From Acidobacteriota bacterium (GTDB taxonomy: Bacteria > Acidobacteriota > Terriglobia > UBA7540): 8,354 nt of DNA. A program made the position numbers and the translations under genes. The notes beneath the pieces are model-generated. The model was not told the DNA's origin. It searched no databases and worked only from the letters and a program-made list of their open reading frames with translations. This document shows positions 6,287 to 8,354 of this stretch, piece by piece; position 1 is the first letter of the stretch; each line of letters begins with the position of its first letter. The stretch covers positions 1-8,354 of the forward strand of contig JAJXZM010000467.1 in the NCBI GenBank assembly GCA_021780055.1, in the 5' to 3' direction.

Positions 6287-6362
6287 TGGTGCCGCGGGAC
6301 GGAGTTGAACCGCCGACGCCAGCCTTTTCAGGGCTGCGCTCTACCACCTGAGCTACCGCGGC
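6287..6362 (-). tRNA. tRNA-Phe (GAA), CCA encoded
   Basis: A 76-nt cloverleaf reads on the minus strand. The acceptor stem GCCGCGG pairs perfectly with CCGCGGC. The D stem is GCTC/GAGC. The anticodon stem CAGCC/GGCTG closes the loop CTGAAAA, giving anticodon GAA at 6327-6329 (phenylalanine). The T stem GGCGG/CCGTC has one G-U pair, and the T loop is TTCAACT. The discriminator is A, with CCA encoded in the gene at 6287-6289. All arms are intact. The gene is also the likely attachment site for the integrase remnant next to its 3' end. Confidence 0.97.
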
Positions 6363-6373
6363 AAGCAACAAAC

Positions 6374-6402
6374 ATTTTCAGATGGATTCGCGGTTCTGTC
6401 AA
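6374..6402 (-). promoter_or_regulatory. Sigma-70-type promoter for tRNA-Phe
   Basis: On the minus strand a perfect -35 hexamer TTGACA (6402-6397) is followed after 17 nt by GAAAAT (6379-6374), which has 4 of 6 matches to the -10 consensus. Transcription would start around 6367, a few bases before the mature 5' end at 6362. Confidence 0.75.
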
Positions 6403-6632
6403 GAAACCGTGTTGATGTGGGCGCACCAAGCGCGTGCGGAAAATGGCGCAATACGACTTCTTGTTGACCTCTACGTTCTCCAACCTCCAATCGCATTAAC
6501 AGGGCGGGTCAATCGATCAGAGGCCGCAAACCAGACTCTTGGGCCTCCTCTTGCAGAGGCTTCTGGAAGATTCAGCTTCAGGACAGTAGTACTGTAAATG
6601 CAACGAATAGCACCGCCTTCCTGCTCAAGAGT
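6403..6632. other. Spacer between the tRNA promoter and the AAA+ ATPase stop, no gene seen
   Basis: No frame here has family features. Two small dyads are present: CCTCT/AGAGG with a 3-nt loop at 6547-6559, and a 13-nt palindrome ACAGTA-G-TACTGT at 6583-6595. Either could serve as a transcript-end stem for the minus-strand operon, but neither is followed by a T-run. Confidence 0.4.
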
Positions 6633-7775
6633 TCAGTCTACGGACACCTTGAGCGCAAGGGCCCGGCTGACAGTTTTCTCTGTCGAAACCGGAATCATCG
6701 CGGTCTGAACGGCTGGGGCCGGAGCCGCGCTCACCAGTGCTCCTTGCTCTTCACGCATGAAAACCAGCTTTGATTCACCAGGTGCGGCATCGACGGTTAT
6801 GACATCGCCGAGACAAACCTGCTGTGTGGCCATCAGGTTCGAAAGCGGAAAAACCAGGTGGCGTTCAATCGCCCGTTTCAGATGACGCGCGCCGCTTTTG
6901 GGGTCCGTCCCTTCCCGCAGCAGAAGATCGCGCGCCGACCGGGTGCATTTAAACACAAACTGGTTTCCGGGCGCCGCTGCGATAATCCGCTCCTGCACTC
7001 TACCCAGCTCGATATCGAGGATCTTCTCCAGATGCTCGTTTCGCAGCGACCTGAAGACGATCACCTTGTCGATGCGGTTCATGAACTCAGGAGAGAATTT
7101 TCGCCTTGCAGCCTCTACGGCCACGCGGTAGATCTTGTGATCCAACTCCTCACTGTCTGCCGGTGACTCGGCGGAAAAACCCATTCCGCCCCGCATCAGC
7201 TTTGAAACCTCATGCGAGCCCAAGTTCGAGGTCATGAAAATGATTGAGTGCGAAAAATCCACGCGCCGGTTGTCACCAAGCGTCAGCGTGGCTTTGTCCA
7301 GTATCCCCAGCAGCAAATGCCACAACGCGTCAGAAGACTTCTCAATTTCGTCGAAGAGAACAAAGGAAAGCTTCAGCGTGTCGGTATAGTGCGCCTCCAG
7401 TGCGTCCTGCGTAATCAGCGGCTGCGTTTCGCGGTGGCCAAGATAGCCCGGGGGCGAGCCAATCAGCTTGGCAATCTCGTGGCTGTGCTGGAACTCCGCG
7501 CAGTCGATCTTGAGAACAGCGTTCGGGCTGCCGAACAGCACCTCGCCGGCCGCCTCCACCAAGCGCGTCTTGCCGGAACCCGTGGGCCCCAGGAAGAGCA
7601 GGTTCGCAAGCGGCCGCCCCGCAACCGCCAGCCCGGCCTTGTAGACCTGGTAGATTCTTGCCAGCCGCCGGATCGCCCGGTCCTGACCCACCACGCGCTT
7701 CAACAGCGCACGCTCGAAGTCTTTCACCTCAGGGCTGTGAAGTGTAGGATCCAGAAGCGTTTGAGACTGAGACAT
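6633..7775 (-). CDS. Stand-alone Clp-type AAA+ ATPase (ClpC/ClpB second-domain-like)
   Basis: A 380-residue cytoplasmic AAA+ protein, probably an ATP-driven protein unfoldase or remodeller; the substrate is unknown. It has one AAA module only: Walker A GPTGSGKT (63-70), pore loop GYLG (110-113), Walker B FVLFDE (138-143), sensor 1 FMTSN (180-184), Arg finger in NRID (233-236) and sensor 2 GARHLKR (295-301). The C-terminal small domain follows, then a ~45-residue Ala/Val-rich tail. Sequence order and motifs match the second ATPase domain of ClpC/ClpB, but the N-domain, D1 and middle domain of those ~800-residue proteins are absent. Residues about 190-202 contain MGF in the position of the ClpC loop whose (V/I/L)GF tripeptide docks ClpP. 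The start at 7775 has GGAGG (7784-7788) 8 nt upstream. It is the second gene of an operon, 18 nt after the small protein gene. Confidence 0.85.
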   Translation of the reverse strand: MSQSQTLLDPTLHSPEVKDFERALLKRVVGQDRAIRRLARIYQVYKAGLAVAGRPLANLLFLGPTGSGKTRLVEAAGEVLFGSPNAVLKIDCAEFQHSHEIAKLIGSPPGYLGHRETQPLITQDALEAHYTDTLKLSFVLFDEIEKSSDALWHLLLGILDKATLTLGDNRRVDFSHSIIFMTSNLGSHEVSKLMRGGMGFSAESPADSEELDHKIYRVAVEAARRKFSPEFMNRIDKVIVFRSLRNEHLEKILDIELGRVQERIIAAAPGNQFVFKCTRSARDLLLREGTDPKSGARHLKRAIERHLVFPLSNLMATQQVCLGDVITVDAAPGESKLVFMREEQGALVSAAPAPAVQTAMIPVSTEKTVSRALALKVSVD

Positions 7776-7793
7776 TCCATTTTCCTCCCTGCC

Positions 7794-8213
7794 CTACCTG
7801 GAGTAAGGCTGTGCTTTCCCCCGACGCAGTTGATTCAACTTGACGTCCAGCGTGGCACGCAGCAGTTTCAGGCTTGATGTCAATTGCCCCACCAGCTCAC
7901 GATCGTGAGTCATAGCAAGAACCGGCAAATGGAGGTCACCAATGTCGAGATGGAGGTTGCGAATGCTGGCGAGTAATTCACGGAGCTGGCGCGAGTCGTT
8001 TTCAAAAGGCCGAACCAGTTCCTGAGAAGCTTTCTTCCTCAGCCCCTTCCAGTCAATTTCCACAAAAGGATGCTGGGATGTTATACCTCGAATGAGATCG
8101 TCGCTGATGCGCGGCCGACGGCCCAGTTTGGCCAAATGAATCTGGCGGACGCGGCCGTCCTGCCGCACATTGTGAACCAGATAATACGACTGTCCTCTCT
8201 TTCTGATAAAAGC
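7794..8213 (-). CDS. Conserved small protein of unknown function, operon partner of the AAA+ ATPase
   Basis: A 139-residue protein from the ATG at 8213, without signal peptide or membrane segment. Function not known. The N-terminal ~50 residues (MAFIRKRGQSYYLVHNVRQD, then RVRQIHLAKLG) look like a small basic beta-sheet module, similar in feel to the short N-terminal DNA-contacting modules of some transposases and integrases. The rest is helical, with RQLRELLASIRNLHLDIGDL and a Leu-rich C-terminal segment (VGQLTSSLKLLRATLDVKLN) that could form a coiled coil. The product is basic and could bind nucleic acid; this is inference. The 18-nt gap to the AAA+ gene argues for co-transcription and joint function. 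The longer GTG start at 8246 is disfavoured because it reads through the inverted repeat at 8236-8257. A GGGG run precedes the ATG at 8213 by a suitable distance. Confidence 0.7.
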   Translation of the reverse strand, partial: AFIRKRGQSYYLVHNVRQDGRVRQIHLAKLGRRPRISDDLIRGITSQHPFVEIDWKGLRKKASQELVRPFENDSRQLRELLASIRNLHLDIGDLHLPVLAMTHDRELVGQLTSSLKLLRATLDVKLNQLRRGKAQPYSR

Positions 8214-8235
8214 CATGCGTATCCCCACACGCCAG

Positions 8236-8257
8236 GTAGTGGACACTTTACCACTAC
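8236..8257. repeat. Perfect 7-bp inverted repeat upstream of the AAA+ operon
   Basis: GTAGTGG (8236-8242) and CCACTAC (8251-8257) flank an 8-nt spacer, 23 nt upstream of the likely ATG at 8213. In the transcript this could fold into a leader hairpin; on DNA it would suit a dimeric repressor. The core (AAAGTGTCCACTA on the minus strand) also resembles the ends of some insertion sequences, but no partner copy is visible in the window. Confidence 0.5.
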
Positions 8258-8354
8258 ATATAGACTCAGACGCAAGTAAAAAATTGTGGTTACCGCTATA
8301 AAAACTTTTTTGGTCAAGCGGGGCCTTCGCCTTGAATGATGCGCCTGCCGTAAT
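8258..8354 (-). promoter_or_regulatory. Leader and probable promoter region of the AAA+ operon
   Basis: An AT-rich patch (8261-8312) upstream of the operon contains a TATATG on the minus strand just before the inverted repeat, a plausible -10, and a TTGACC near 8314-8319. Their spacing does not make a clean sigma-70 promoter. At the window edge a minus-strand frame YGRRIIQGEGPA ends at TGA 8316-8314 and could be the tail of another gene, but it is too short to call. Confidence 0.3.

Noticed and set aside
5698..6351. A 217-residue + strand frame across the integrase and tRNA region
   Set aside because: It is out of frame with the integrase, and its end (VPRDGVEPPTPAFSG) is the well-known false translation of an antisense tRNA gene.
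6162..6371. A 69-residue minus-strand frame over the tRNA
   Set aside because: It is a translation of tRNA-Phe itself (AQVVERSPEKAG type), not a protein.
8214..8246. GTG at 8246 as the start of the small operon protein
   Set aside because: The added residues are encoded by the inverted repeat region and look non-family-like. The frame is open to the window edge, so the open frame alone is not evidence.
1..8354. CRISPR array, complete insertion sequence or riboswitch
   Set aside because: No regularly spaced repeat set, no transposase frame and no recognisable riboswitch core was found on either strand.

Overview
The window looks like a stretch of accessory chromosome from a mesophilic bacterium, most likely an Acidobacteriota-type soil or sediment organism. 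This placement is an inference from three things: a large Tat-exported glycoside-hydrolase-like protein, a stand-alone Clp-type AAA+ ATPase paired with a small conserved protein, and moderately GC-rich codon use. No marker gene fixes the taxonomy.

Left part (1-2529, + strand). The window opens inside the 3' end of a pyruvate formate-lyase gene that carries an in-frame TAA just before the glycyl-radical domain. The activase gene pflA follows 3 nt later. Its first ~204 codons are a good radical-SAM activase, but its last ~43 codons look like the C-terminus of an aspartate ammonia-lyase, so it reads as an in-frame pflA::aspA deletion fusion. An intact, exported type II L-asparaginase comes next with a strong ribosome binding site. 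This is the expected partner of a lost aspartase. A short coiled-coil gene remnant overlaps the asparaginase stop.

Middle (2530-5154). A gene-poor spacer with two inverted repeats leads to a long minus-strand gene. It encodes a Tat-signal protein with a GH-A-like front half and a beta-galactosidase-trimerisation-like Rossmann domain. A 260-nt spacer follows.

Scar region (5155-6402). A 5'-truncated alpha/beta-hydrolase (minus strand) meets the 3' end of a tyrosine recombinase gene (+ strand) tail-outward, at about 5867-5880. The recombinase remnant stops 75 nt short of the 3' end of an intact tRNA-Phe(GAA), a classic integration target, so this is best read as the residue of an integrative element that was mostly deleted. 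The tRNA has a good sigma-70-type promoter.

Right part (6633-8354, minus strand). A two-gene operon encodes a 134-139-aa conserved protein of unknown function and, 18 nt later, a single-domain Clp/ClpC-D2-like AAA+ ATPase. A 7-bp inverted repeat lies just upstream of the operon start.

Overall, four genes are broken (PFL, pflA/aspA, hydrolase, integrase) and two clear recombination joints are visible. Asparaginase, the Tat glycosidase-like protein, tRNA-Phe and the AAA+ operon look intact. The strongest candidate for an undescribed functional unit is the AAA+/small-protein pair.
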